Origin: Microbulbifer sp. VAAF005
GTDB taxonomy: Bacteria > Pseudomonadota > Gammaproteobacteria > Pseudomonadales > Cellvibrionaceae
Length of the DNA: 64,000 nt
Assembly: GCF_030012985.1 (NCBI RefSeq)
Contig: NZ_CP120233.1
Span: forward strand, 4,645,001 to 4,709,000
Direction: 5' to 3'
Shown: piece by piece, positions 19,285-31,227 of the stretch
How positions within the stretch are numbered: the stretch's first letter is position 1
Layout: each line of letters begins with the position of its first letter
Made by a program: the position numbers and the translations under genes
The notes under the pieces: generated by a model
The model's input: only the letters and a program-made list of their open reading frames with translations
Databases searched by the model: none
Told to the model about the DNA's origin: nothing

Positions 19285-22200
19285 TCACTCTATTTCAATT
19301 GCTTCCCCCATTTTCTGTAGCTTATCCAGCAAGGAGGGAATATTGCCAAAATCAGAATCTCTTCTGGACCCTTTTAAGAGAACAAGGTCAGAATTTTGTA
19401 AAAACTCAGCCAGGTAAGTAACCAGAGGTGGAGCTTCAGAGAAGTGAGGGCCGAGTATTTCAGCTGGCAGAACTGCCCGGAGATAATTCATTTCATCCCC
19501 ATGGGTGACTACCCAGTTAACTTTACTGTCCAGAAGTGGACCAGCCAAGCTTTCATGTAGTTCCTTTGCTTTTTCACCCAGGTGGACGATGCGACCTAAA
19601 ACGGCTATTTTACGTCCACCTTTATGGGGGGCCGCCTCAGCAAATACTGAGAATGCGTTGAGCATTGAGCTGACGGTTGCATTCCAGCTATCATCTATCA
19701 AGCTGATAGATTTATCGTGTATTTTGATATCAGCGCGTTGCAGGCGCCCCTCGTCTAGGCTAATTTCCTGAAGTCGCATCGCTGCTTCATCAAGGTCTCT
19801 GTCCAATGCATAAATTGCACAGATTGAAACGATAGCATTGTGTAACATCCCTATACTTGGGGCTGGTACCCGGAGCTCAAGTTCTCGTTTTGGAAACTTC
19901 AATTGTACCCAGCTACCACTCTCTTCATTTCGTACTCGAAGAACTTGTACCTCTGCATTTGAACTTTCGCCAAAGATAATGACTCTTTTCGCATGTTTTT
20001 TAGCTTTTTCCAGAATGTACTCAAAGCACTTGAGGTGTTCCCCAATAATTGCAATAGATGCCCCTGTTAAACCATCAAAAATACGCGATTTCCATTTTGC
20101 AGTATCTTCGACACTTTTTACCAAGTGACTAGTTTGAGACATACCAATTTCTGTAATTAAAGAGATAGTAGGTTTTACTTGTCTAGTTATCGGTCCTCGT
20201 TTTACCCAAAGTGCACTTTGTGCAACTTCAATAACTGCAACTTCATGATCTTGATTAAGGCTGGCCATCATGGAGGGAGCCCCTACGCGAGAATTATAGT
20301 TTCCAATGCTGGAAAGAATTTTTTCTCTTGGGCCTAACATTTGGGTAATCATTTTCAAAGTTGTGGATTTACCTGCGGTTCCGGTGATAGCTATTACTTC
20401 ACCGTGAAATCGATCTCTTGCAGCAAGTCCAAGCTCAATGATTACCTTGAGAGGATCATCCACTAAGAGTAAAGGGAAACCATCCGGAAGGCCTGAAACT
20501 GGTTTTGCTACAATTGCTCCGGCAATTTTGTGGGCGAATGAGGGTAATTTTTTGTGATAATCCCATAACTTTGTAGGCTGTTTAGAGCTGCGCTCGTGAT
20601 ATGTTCTATCTAATTTGGTATGAGCAACGAATAGTATTGGATCAAGTGATTCTTCGATAAAGCTGCTTCCTGAAATTACACTGCGTACGAACCATCCTTT
20701 TGGAGGTGGAGTAATCCACTTTCCCCCAGATAAGGCCTCAAGCTGCTCTGCATCCCAAGTTTGTCCAGGGTGATGCTGAAATACAATTGGAGGAAATTTG
20801 GTGTTGTATACGGGAATTTTTGGCCTTGTTGGCAGTGTTTTATTTGCTACGTTGAATTGCGTAATCATCCCCCCAACTAAAACTGGCTTAATCTGTGACT
20901 CATTTGAAATCAGCCCAACTAGAAGCTGTAGATGAATAGGCTCAATTTCACTTTTTGCCGGTGCGCGTAATCCATAGAGGTCACGATAGATAATTCCTGG
21001 TTGCCATTTTGTGGTGGGTACTTGCCAATCACATGGGTCATGATCCATGGATTTTCCCCAATAAGGCATCGTTGTTTTCTTTATTGGCATAGCGCGGAAA
21101 TCGAGCCGATAGTCTTCCTCAACTTTTTGATCTGTAGTCCAAAATGATTCGACCCATAAAATTTGTCTTGATTTGATCTCTCTTGGATAGAATCTGACAC
21201 CTAGTAGTTGTAGAGGGCCACATTGAATAGGTGGAATGCGGGCGTCGATAGGTACAGCTTCAACGTGCCAATTAGATTTTAGCGGGCGAGGTTCATTGAT
21301 TGTCGTACGGTTATATTGAGTCTTGTATAAATGAGGTAGCTTGCGACTTTTTCGTGGGGGAGGTGATAGTAAAACAGACCCACTGAAATCCTCGTTAATA
21401 GCTAGCTTGGTATCTAAATCTGCACACATTTTGGCGAATCGTTCTGTAAGTTCTTTAGCCTTTTCACCGCTCAGTTGTTTACTAAATCCAAAGCCTACTC
21501 CTACCGGAGCGAAAGTTATTTTCTCGACACCCCTTTCACTAAGGTGCAATCGAAATATTCCACTGTCTGCAAGGTTTCGGCGAACGGCATCAAATAAGAG
21601 GTCTCCGGCATCGTGAATTATTGGCCTGTTTTGATAGACTTCAATACCCTGAAGGTTGTGCGCACTTGTGCCTAGGATGCCGTCAGCTCCAGCATCAACA
21701 ATGGCATGGCCTATGGCTATTTCATCTTCGCTGGGGGCTGGTTCCCTGTTTTTCCCCCAGTGCACGGCTACCAGCACTACATTTGCTTTTTTTCTCGCTG
21801 CTGTAATTCTTGGTAATAATGTGTCATACCACAGACTTGGCATTGTGAGTGGTAGGTGGGCACAGCCGGCTATAGTAGGGCCGGCGGCAAAATGGGGTTG
21901 GGTTGCATCGATAGAGAAAATTGCCACGTTTAGTGAACCTGCGGGCCTATAAACTGGTGTGAGGGCCTCTTCTATATTGGCGCCAGACCCACAATGGCCT
22001 ATACCAGTTGAATCAATCCAATGCCTTTGCTCGAGTAGAGCTTCAGGTCCGTAATCACCGCTGTGATTATTTGCAGTCGTTACTACATCTATACCCGCTT
22101 CTATCAGTACTGACAGCATCTCTGGGCGGGCCCGGTAATAGTAAGGTGAAGCTTCCCCTTTTTCAGCACCTTGTTCACCTTCAGTACCTACGACACATTC

Positions 22201-24054
22201 CAGGTTTATAACACTGATATCTGCATTCTTTAGTGCTGAGATGGTTCCAAGTACCTTTTCAACACCAAATTGTGCTGTCCGATAATGCTGTCTCCGGGAT
22301 AGATTGACATCGCCGCCCCAAGCTAACACCGGGAGTATATCTTGGGGTTGTAATGGCGGCTGATTTTCACTTTCAAGAGAATATTTCTCGTTTTTTTTAG
22401 TCATTTTTTGGGGTTTTAGTAGGAGTTTACGGTAAGCCACAAAGCCCGATAAGTAGTGTTCAACGTCATCGATACGCACTCTGAATGCGTGATGCCTAAT
22501 AAAATAGCTGCCTACAATTTTGGCTGGATTTTGAAAGAACATTGCAAATTCTGGCCAAAAGTAGCCATTCAGGAGATACATGGCACGCTTATGTAGTGCA
22601 CGATAGAAGTGTTCTAGATCGACTTGTTCGAGTAGATACTGGTATTCTGGGGACTCCTGTAGCCGACAGACCATTTTTTCAGCAGCCATCATTAGCTCAA
22701 GTAGAGTTGGAAATGTAGTAATCCTGTGTTCTACAAAGTCTAAGTGGCTGGAAAAGTTTCGAATACCGAATTGATAGTACTTTTCCTCAGGGCGGTATAG
22801 AGTCAGCTCATTTACGCAATAACTCAGCCAATGATCATGGGCTCTCCAATGGTTTGCCTGAATAAAGTATTCAAACGCTTTTTCTACTATGGTTAACCAT
22901 CGAGAATCTTTACTAAACCCGTAAAGGCGCATTAGGCCAAATGCGGCTTCGCCGTCGTAATAGATGATGCGGTGCTTGTCTTTCACATCCAAGCAGGGAT
23001 ATTCAAGTACATGAAAGAACTGACCGGTTTCGGAGTCCTGCATGAACTCGATACCCGTTGCCAGTTGCTTCATTAGTTCCGCATATTTCTGGGTATCCTC
23101 TACTTCGGAGAATTTTACAAGTGCCAATAGGGAAACAGCATTGCCGCCAAGCTTGATTTCCGAGTTTTCCTCCACAAGAAAAGCAGCTTCATCACCAGAG
23201 GGGAGGACAGCTGTTTTTATTAGCTCTGTGGTTAGATGGGTTAATGATCGCAATATGGCTTTTTCTAGTTCTTCTTCCCGCGTCACCTCCCATGCCTCAA
23301 TCATGGCGTAGGTACTACTTGCATGACGGAGGTTGTTGTAGGCCTGGATCTTTTTATCAAAGCAGGCATGCCAGCCATAGTGGAACCTTCCATTAGGTTT
23401 TACTTGTGTGCTCAGATAGCGGCTACCGCTTTCAATTAAATCGGTGACATTTTCAACGTCTAATTCATTGGTAATCCGGCGGCCAGCATTTAGACCTGGT
23501 CCATACAGATATACCGGTTCTTGATTCAACTCGCAAAAAATACCCAGCGTTGACAGAATAACAGCCGTGTTATTTTCTGAAAAATCGATCTCTGTTTGAG
23601 GTCCAAAACGTTTTTTGGCATAAGCAAGAAAATTATTCTCATTGATAATGACGTGTTTGACCTGATTGCCGCCATAGAGCATGGCATTGGCATTAAGTTC
23701 TTGCTCAAGAAATGCGATTTGACAATTTTCATCAAGGGCTAAGCCAAAACGGAAATAGGATCGCTTGGTTTCTGCAAGCACTTCTTCCAGGCCTGCGATG
23801 GTCATTATGCTTTTTCTAGTTACCCAGTCGACCCTCAACCAACAGGGCTTCATCTTGTTGGATTTGGTGGCTTTTTGTATGGATGTTGCAAGTTTCTGCC
23901 ACACATCCTTAAAACTATTTGCAGTCGCGTGCCGGACAATTGCACGTTGTTTAGCATCGCTAACTGAGAAGAAGATGGTGTATGGGGGACGTAGCCTAGT
24001 CAAAGCCTGCTCAACCTGAGCACGCACTTGAACGAGCATGTTGGATAGGGACAT
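19285..24054 (-). CDS. Giant fusion: helical domain, CapA-like metallophosphatase domain, Mur ligase
   Basis: 1589 residues, no signal peptide. Residues 1-200 are unassigned. About 200-540 look all-alpha with paired helices, like an alpha/alpha toroid. About 575-870 match the CapA/PGA_cap family (GGDVNLSR, NLECVV, ANNHSGDYG, VHWGKN, DAGDLLFDA). About 920-1080 may be a beta domain. About 1100-1589 are a MurF-like ligase with the ATP loop GTAGKSTT at 1223-1230, IGNYNSRVGAP and DDSWNATVSSM. CapB (Mur-ligase-like) and CapA are separate proteins in poly-gamma-glutamate synthesis; here both activities are in one chain. Making or modifying an acidic amide-linked polymer is an inference. It is convergent with the secretion operon and stands alone. 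Confidence 0.75.
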   Translation of the reverse strand: MSLSNMLVQVRAQVEQALTRLRPPYTIFFSVSDAKQRAIVRHATANSFKDVWQKLATSIQKATKSNKMKPCWLRVDWVTRKSIMTIAGLEEVLAETKRSYFRFGLALDENCQIAFLEQELNANAMLYGGNQVKHVIINENNFLAYAKKRFGPQTEIDFSENNTAVILSTLGIFCELNQEPVYLYGPGLNAGRRITNELDVENVTDLIESGSRYLSTQVKPNGRFHYGWHACFDKKIQAYNNLRHASSTYAMIEAWEVTREEELEKAILRSLTHLTTELIKTAVLPSGDEAAFLVEENSEIKLGGNAVSLLALVKFSEVEDTQKYAELMKQLATGIEFMQDSETGQFFHVLEYPCLDVKDKHRIIYYDGEAAFGLMRLYGFSKDSRWLTIVEKAFEYFIQANHWRAHDHWLSYCVNELTLYRPEEKYYQFGIRNFSSHLDFVEHRITTFPTLLELMMAAEKMVCRLQESPEYQYLLEQVDLEHFYRALHKRAMYLLNGYFWPEFAMFFQNPAKIVGSYFIRHHAFRVRIDDVEHYLSGFVAYRKLLLKPQKMTKKNEKYSLESENQPPLQPQDILPVLAWGGDVNLSRRQHYRTAQFGVEKVLGTISALKNADISVINLECVVGTEGEQGAEKGEASPYYYRARPEMLSVLIEAGIDVVTTANNHSGDYGPEALLEQRHWIDSTGIGHCGSGANIEEALTPVYRPAGSLNVAIFSIDATQPHFAAGPTIAGCAHLPLTMPSLWYDTLLPRITAARKKANVVLVAVHWGKNREPAPSEDEIAIGHAIVDAGADGILGTSAHNLQGIEVYQNRPIIHDAGDLLFDAVRRNLADSGIFRLHLSERGVEKITFAPVGVGFGFSKQLSGEKAKELTERFAKMCADLDTKLAINEDFSGSVLLSPPPRKSRKLPHLYKTQYNRTTINEPRPLKSNWHVEAVPIDARIPPIQCGPLQLLGVRFYPREIKSRQILWVESFWTTDQKVEEDYRLDFRAMPIKKTTMPYWGKSMDHDPCDWQVPTTKWQPGIIYRDLYGLRAPAKSEIEPIHLQLLVGLISNESQIKPVLVGGMITQFNVANKTLPTRPKIPVYNTKFPPIVFQHHPGQTWDAEQLEALSGGKWITPPPKGWFVRSVISGSSFIEESLDPILFVAHTKLDRTYHERSSKQPTKLWDYHKKLPSFAHKIAGAIVAKPVSGLPDGFPLLLVDDPLKVIIELGLAARDRFHGEVIAITGTAGKSTTLKMITQMLGPREKILSSIGNYNSRVGAPSMMASLNQDHEVAVIEVAQSALWVKRGPITRQVKPTISLITEIGMSQTSHLVKSVEDTAKWKSRIFDGLTGASIAIIGEHLKCFEYILEKAKKHAKRVIIFGESSNAEVQVLRVRNEESGSWVQLKFPKRELELRVPAPSIGMLHNAIVSICAIYALDRDLDEAAMRLQEISLDEGRLQRADIKIHDKSISLIDDSWNATVSSMLNAFSVFAEAAPHKGGRKIAVLGRIVHLGEKAKELHESLAGPLLDSKVNWVVTHGDEMNYLRAVLPAEILGPHFSEAPPLVTYLAEFLQNSDLVLLKGSRRDSDFGNIPSLLDKLQKMGEAIEIE

Positions 24055-24691
24055 GTCGCGACTTATCTCTCTATTAAAAAAGCGTGGCAGTATTTTTTCT
24101 GCTGGTTGGCTCGGGTGCTTTTCCTGAACGAGTATAGACGGGGAGGAAGATTCTGCTTTTAGTAGTTTGTGCTGGGGTGATGGTGTGGCAAATATTTTTT
24201 TGTTTTATCTGTCAATGTGGGTTTTCAAAACAAATCTTGTCGGATAGTATTGGGTAACCGTATTCAGAATGATTGTTGTGCAACTCACTCAGATTATTCT
24301 CTATTAACCTGTAATTAACAGTTTGGGTTAATACCAAGGTTTAGCCGTTGGGCAGGAGCATTTTCTGCCAAGAAGGAAACCCGGGATCTTATCATCTCGG
24401 GTTTTTTTGTCGGTAAATAAAGGTTGTTTGTCTCAAATTCATCTTGCTTACTGAAACTCTTCTTTGTCTGCCTCTTATTTTACTGAGGTAGGCTGCTTGC
24501 CCTCCTCCGAAAGAAGGGTACCTTGGCCGAATAGTGAAAGAACCTTCCGGGTTTGTATTTGTACCAATGTCTTGCGGGCACTCGCCGAGTGGCCTTAGCG
24601 CCATTCTTTTATCTGGAACCAGCCAACTTAAACCATACAGGACAGGTGCCTCTATCGATTTGTTGGCAGTGAATCTATTGGAGTAGTAACC
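24055..24691. other. Intergenic region with an orphan terminator and possible small RNA
   Basis: 637 bp without a credible protein gene; a 70-codon minus-strand frame at 24392-24604 has no ribosome-binding site and low-complexity composition. A strong plus-strand terminator lies at 24377-24408 although no gene ends upstream on that strand. The preceding bases contain a hairpin (GGCAG/CTGCC) and two GGA triplets, which would suit a small RNA. This is weak evidence. Confidence 0.3.
24377..24408 (+). terminator. Orphan intrinsic terminator
   Basis: Stem AAACCCGGGAT/ATCTCGGGTTT with one mismatch and a CTTATC loop, followed by a run of T. No plus-strand gene lies between it and the divergent start of the fusion gene at 24054. 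Confidence 0.7.
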
Positions 24692-25957
24692 ATGAATGGG
24701 AAGTGGTGGAGAAGCTTGAGGAGCTTCCCTCCGTTAGTTTGGATTATTTTAATTGGCAGTTTTTTTAGCCGTGGAACTTATTTTATGGTCTGGCCTTTCC
24801 TGGCCATCCTTCTATTTGAAAAGTTTCACCTCGGCGCGGCTGAAATTGGTTTGATCTTGAGTGCATCTGCCGTTGGTGCTGCTGTGTTGGGCTTCTTTAC
24901 CGGTGCGCTATCGGATCGCTATGGGCGTCGCAATATGCTATTGCTTGGCTGTATTGTGAGTATTTTTTCCTTTGCCTTGTTGGCTGTGACGCAAACCTTG
25001 TCAGGATTTATCTGTGCGATGACTCTGTGTGCTATCGGTCGCGCGGTGTGGGAGCCGCCGGCGAGTGCGCTGATAGGCGACTTAATTGACGATCAAGCCA
25101 GCCGTGAATTGGCGCTGCAATTCCGCTACTTCCTGATTAATGTGGGGGCCGCGCTGGGGCCGATTGTGGGTGTCTGGGCTGGTTTGAGTGCGCAGCAATC
25201 CACTTTTGGGCTCACCTCTCTTAGCTACTTATTCTTGGCCCTGGCCTTTGTTTGGGGTTTTGCCAGAACCGAGAGCGGACGTTTAGCAAGTAAGCAAAGG
25301 GATGCGGGCGTATCTCTGGGAAATACGCTCTCGGTATTGCGCCGTGATCAGGTATTTCTGGTGGTGATTATTGCGAATATTTTAACGCTGTTTATCTACG
25401 CGCATATGGATTCAAGCTTGGTGCAATACCTCACCCGCGCTGAAGCGCCGGGATTGGTAGAGCTGATATCCAGCATGATCTTTGTTAATGCGTCGACGAT
25501 AGTATTACTGCAGTTTCCCATTATGAAGTTAATGGGGCCGCTGGCCATTAACACCCGTATTGTGATTGGGTTGGGTATTTTGTCGATCTCCCAGATTTGG
25601 TATGCCCTAAATCCGGTAGATTGGTTTTGGGGTTGGCTCGGAGCGACTTTTATTTTGAGTCTGGCTGAGGCAATTTTGTTTCCAACCATGAGCATTCAAA
25701 TTGACCGGCTGGCACCATCCCATTTACGCGGTACCTATTTTGGGGCCTCTTCCTTTTATGCCATTGGCTGGTCGATGGCGCCATTAATTGGTGGAGTGAT
25801 TATTCAATGGTGGAGTGGCCCGGCCTTATACGGCTTGTTAGTGGCGTTATGTGGAGTTGTGTTCGTGCTCTATCGCCTTACCGAGTATCTGTCTCGCCCT
25901 GAGTGGCCTGAGCCTGAGGGAACGGTAGTCGCGGATCGAGTTGCCAATGCGTCCTAG
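24692..25957 (+). CDS. MFS transporter (MdtH-like drug efflux type)
   Basis: 421 residues with about 12 hydrophobic segments. The MFS signature between helices 2 and 3 is present as GALSDRYGRRNMLLLG, and the N-terminus (PPLVWIILIGSFFSRGTYFMVWPFLAILL) resembles the MdtH group of drug/proton antiporters. ATG at 24692 with GGAG at -12. Ends just before a strong bidirectional terminator. Substrate unknown. Confidence 0.88.
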   Translation: MNGKWWRSLRSFPPLVWIILIGSFFSRGTYFMVWPFLAILLFEKFHLGAAEIGLILSASAVGAAVLGFFTGALSDRYGRRNMLLLGCIVSIFSFALLAVTQTLSGFICAMTLCAIGRAVWEPPASALIGDLIDDQASRELALQFRYFLINVGAALGPIVGVWAGLSAQQSTFGLTSLSYLFLALAFVWGFARTESGRLASKQRDAGVSLGNTLSVLRRDQVFLVVIIANILTLFIYAHMDSSLVQYLTRAEAPGLVELISSMIFVNASTIVLLQFPIMKLMGPLAINTRIVIGLGILSISQIWYALNPVDWFWGWLGATFILSLAEAILFPTMSIQIDRLAPSHLRGTYFGASSFYAIGWSMAPLIGGVIIQWWSGPALYGLLVALCGVVFVLYRLTEYLSRPEWPEPEGTVVADRVANAS

Positions 25958-25983
25958 CACGGGATACAGAACTTAAGGGCAAA

Positions 25984-26021
25984 AAAATACCCCCGCCAAC
26001 TCTGGTCGACGGGGGTATTTT
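25984..26021 (+). terminator. Bidirectional terminator between the MFS gene and fadH
   Basis: Perfect 11-bp stem AAAATACCCCC/GGGGGTATTTT with a 16-nt loop and T or A runs on both sides, placed between convergent genes. Confidence 0.93.
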
Positions 26022-26041
26022 ATTTTGTGACCGCTGGGAGA

Positions 26042-28102
<2,061 letters not shown>

Positions 28103-28303
28103 TTAGGGTTCATTTATGTATATGCAAAAAGGTGCATATCGTTGCCCAGCAGGATAACAAGACGGCCCACTGTGAAACAGTGACTTAACCGGTCGAATTC
28201 AGTGATCAATTACGGGCCCTTTTTAACCTTTATGCGTCCCATTCTCATCTATAAATAAAGTGTTTTTTAAGGGGTCCCTGTCTCGCCGTATACAGAGCCT
28301 CCC

Positions 28304-29197
28304 TTACTCCTCTACCAAGCTCACCAACTTGTTTCGCAGCCATTGATTGGCGGGATCGTCATGTTGGTTTTTATGCCACAGTAGGTGCCAGTCCATTTGT
28401 GGTATCTGAAACGGAAGCTCAAACAATCGGGCTGAATACTGTCGCGCCAGGCTGGCGGGGACTGTCAGTGCCAGGTCGGTTCTCAATACCACTAACGGCG
28501 CGACCCGGTAGTGCTGGACCCTCAATTTCACATTGCGACGGCGCCCTAACTTGTTCAGGGCGATATCTTCCAGGCCAGGACCGCTCCGACGGCTGGAGAC
28601 ATGGATATGTTCCAGCTTCAGGTATTGCTCCAGGGTAAGGCTGGCGGAATCCGCCAAGGGGTGATCCTGGCGCAACATACACAGGTAGCGATCGTTCATC
28701 AGTCGCTGTTGTTTTATGTGTGGGGAAGTGGGTACGGGAACATCCAGGGCAAAGTCCAGGGTGTTGGCGGCCAGTTCCTTGACCAGCTGCTCCCGTGGGA
28801 CCTGGAAAGACTCGACAGTAATACCTGGGGCCTCCTGCTCCAGCACTTCCAGCAACCTGGGTAAAAGGAAAGTCTCCGCCATATCGTTCATGGAGAGCCG
28901 CAAGGTTTTTCTGGCTTCCTGTGGCACAAAATGACGCTGCTCGCTAAGGCTTGCCCCCAGTAGAGAAAGAGCTTCCTGGACCTTCGGCATAATGCCCTCA
29001 GTCAGTGGCGTCGGTGCCATACCGGTGGGGCTGCGAGTGAATAGTGGGTCGTCTAACGTACGGCGAAGTCGCGCGAGAGCATTACTGACAGCCGGCTGGG
29101 TGATATGCAGTTGCTCAGCGGCACGAGTCAGGTTTCGGGTTGTGTATATCGCCTCCAGCACGGGAAAGAGGTTCATGTCGATTCGCTGTAATTGCAT
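28304..29197 (-). CDS. LysR family transcriptional regulator
   Basis: 297 residues. The N-terminal winged helix-turn-helix (FPVLEAIYTTRNLTRAAEQLHITQPAVSNALARLRRTL) is followed by a LysR substrate-binding domain. The ATG at 29197 (MQLQRIDMNLF) is preferred because GGTGG lies just upstream; the ATG at 29221 has no ribosome-binding site. It is divergent from the acyl-CoA operon starting at 29306 and probably controls it, as is usual for LysR genes. Confidence 0.88.
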   Translation of the reverse strand: MQLQRIDMNLFPVLEAIYTTRNLTRAAEQLHITQPAVSNALARLRRTLDDPLFTRSPTGMAPTPLTEGIMPKVQEALSLLGASLSEQRHFVPQEARKTLRLSMNDMAETFLLPRLLEVLEQEAPGITVESFQVPREQLVKELAANTLDFALDVPVPTSPHIKQQRLMNDRYLCMLRQDHPLADSASLTLEQYLKLEHIHVSSRRSGPGLEDIALNKLGRRRNVKLRVQHYRVAPLVVLRTDLALTVPASLARQYSARLFELPFQIPQMDWHLLWHKNQHDDPANQWLRNKLVSLVEE

Positions 29198-29305
29198 TGC
29201 TGCCACCGTCATCACTCTCATGAATGATTCAATATTCGCATAATAAACTTTGATGATTCAAATGCTGGAGATAGGGTTGGGGAGATCAAAAGGGGAGGGA
29301 AATAG
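29198..29305. promoter_or_regulatory. Divergent promoter region of the LysR gene and the acyl-CoA operon
   Basis: Contains an 11-bp palindrome TGAATGATTCA at 29221-29231 and a related TTGATGATTCAA at 29250-29261, about 29 bp apart. This is the arrangement expected for LysR recognition and activation sites. Inferred from position and symmetry only. Confidence 0.4.
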
Positions 29306-29980
29306 GTGGCTGAATTTATTCTGGTACGTCACGGACAGGCTTCATTTGGGGCCGATGACTATGACAATCTCTCCGATACCGGCTGGCAACAGTCGCGCTG
29401 GCTGGGTGAATACTGGCGGGATAAGGGTATTCGTTTCGACCGGTTGCTGTGTGGCAACCTAACCCGGCACCGGCAAACTTTGGACGGCATTTGCGAGGGG
29501 CTGGAACTCCCCGGTGAAAATACCCGCAGTGTACTCCCCCAGCTTAATGAATTTGATTTTCTAGCGGTTGCCAAGCATTACAGCGAGCTATACCCGGATC
29601 GGGCACCGGGAGCAGGTGCCAGTCGCGCCGATTTTTATCGATTCCTGAAGAAGGGGATGCTGGCTTGGGCCGCCGGTGAGATCAGTCCACCGGAAACCTG
29701 GTCGCATTTTGAAGCCAGAATCGCAGATGCACTTAAAAACATTTGCGATAGCCCCAAAGGCAGCCGAACCCTGGTTGTTAGTTCGGGCGGTGCCATTGCC
29801 ATGATGTTGACGCAAATATTGGGCGGCTCAATTTCCACCGTCGCCAATCTCAATATGCAAATCCAAAACACAGCCGTTAGCCGTTTATTTTTCAGTGCAG
29901 AAAATATCAGTCTGCACAGTTTCAATCATGTGCCGCACCTGGATCGGGATGGGCGTCACGAATATATCACTTACAGTTGA
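29306..29980 (+). CDS. Histidine phosphatase family protein
   Basis: 224 residues with the [10 protein letters not shown] motif of the histidine phosphatase superfamily near the N-terminus and a late conserved segment ([14 protein letters not shown]) where the family usually has a histidine. GTG start at 29306 preceded by AGGGGAGGG. First gene of the six-gene operon. In this context it may remove phosphate from a metabolite handled by the kinase encoded two genes later; that is inference. Confidence 0.82.
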   Translation: MAEFILVRHGQASFGADDYDNLSDTGWQQSRWLGEYWRDKGIRFDRLLCGNLTRHRQTLDGICEGLELPGENTRSVLPQLNEFDFLAVAKHYSELYPDRAPGAGASRADFYRFLKKGMLAWAAGEISPPETWSHFEARIADALKNICDSPKGSRTLVVSSGGAIAMMLTQILGGSISTVANLNMQIQNTAVSRLFFSAENISLHSFNHVPHLDRDGRHEYITYS

Positions 29981-29994
29981 TTGGGCAGGTAACG

Positions 29995-31227
29995 ATGGAA
30001 TTTGAATACTCAGACAAGGTAAAAGGACTGCTGGAACGCCTGCAAAATTTTATGCAGGAGTATATCTATCCCGCCGAAGCGATATTTATGCAGCAGTTGC
30101 AGGAGGATCGCTGGGGAGAGCCGGCGATTTTGGCAGAATTAAAGATTAAAGCCCGGGAAGCGGAACTCTGGAATCTGTTTTTACCGGATTCCCGTTACGG
30201 TGCCGGGCTCAATAACCTGGAGTATGCACCCCTGGCTGAGGAAATGGGGAAAGTACTTTTTGCATCGGAGGTATTTAACTGTAATGCCCCGGATACCGGC
30301 AATATGGAAGTTTTGGCTCAATACGGTTCTGAGGCCCAGCGGGAACAATGGTTAACCCCGCTTTTGGATGGAAAAATTCGCTCTGCCTTTGCTATGACCG
30401 AACCCCGGGTTGCCTCCTCCGATGCCACTAATATCGAAACGTCGATTATCCGCGATGGCGACAGTTACGTTATTAACGGTCACAAGTTTTATATCAGTGG
30501 CCTGATGAATAAACGCTGTAAAGTGATGATCGTGATGGGTAAGACCGACCCGGAAAATCCCAATCGTCACCAGCAGCAATCGCAAATCCTGGTACCCACC
30601 GATACGCCTGGAGTCAAAATAGTTCGCCCGATGACGGTATTCGGTTATGACGATGCACCGGAAGGGCATGCAGAGGTGATTTTTGAAAATGTCCGGGTGC
30701 CCGCAAGCCATTTAATTCTTGGAGAGGGGCGCGGTTTTGAAATTGCCCAGGGACGTTTGGGGCCGGGCAGGATACACCACTGTATGCGGTTAATTGGCCA
30801 GGCTCAAAGAGCGCTGGAAATGATGTCGGCACGCGCGGAGCAGCGCATTGTCTTTGGCCGCCCGATGAGCAAGCAGGGATCGGTGCGTGAAGATATTGCC
30901 AAATCCGCCTGCGAAATTGAGCAGGCACGCCTGCTGACTCTGAAGGCCGCTGCGCAAATGGATCGGTTGGGTAATAAGGCGGCCAAAGATTTAATCGCAA
31001 TGATAAAAATTGTCGCGCCACAGATGGCTTGTAAGGTGATAGATCGCGCCATACAGATTCACGGCGCCGCGGGATTGGGGCAGGATTACAGCCTCGCCCA
31101 TCACTATGCCTATGCTCGGACTATCCGTCTGGCGGATGGTCCCGATCAAGTCCATATGATGCAGTTGGGCAGAAACCTGGCTGCTCACTATGCCGCCGCG
31201 GAAAATCATGGAGGACTCAGTGACTGA
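29995..31227 (+). CDS. Acyl-CoA dehydrogenase family protein (ACAD10/11-like)
   Basis: 410 residues, a full-length FAD acyl-CoA dehydrogenase. The FAD segment [19 protein letters not shown], the beta domain and the C-terminal helix bundle ([35 protein letters not shown]) are all present. The ATG at 29995 has AGGT upstream and gives the usual N-terminus. Its stop overlaps the next gene, a kinase of the APH family. This pair corresponds to the two halves of the animal ACAD10/ACAD11 proteins and to LvaC/LvaA of Pseudomonas putida. Confidence 0.92.
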   Translation: MEFEYSDKVKGLLERLQNFMQEYIYPAEAIFMQQLQEDRWGEPAILAELKIKAREAELWNLFLPDSRYGAGLNNLEYAPLAEEMGKVLFASEVFNCNAPDTGNMEVLAQYGSEAQREQWLTPLLDGKIRSAFAMTEPRVASSDATNIETSIIRDGDSYVINGHKFYISGLMNKRCKVMIVMGKTDPENPNRHQQQSQILVPTDTPGVKIVRPMTVFGYDDAPEGHAEVIFENVRVPASHLILGEGRGFEIAQGRLGPGRIHHCMRLIGQAQRALEMMSARAEQRIVFGRPMSKQGSVREDIAKSACEIEQARLLTLKAAAQMDRLGNKAAKDLIAMIKIVAPQMACKVIDRAIQIHGAAGLGQDYSLAHHYAYARTIRLADGPDQVHMMQLGRNLAAHYAAAENHGGLSD

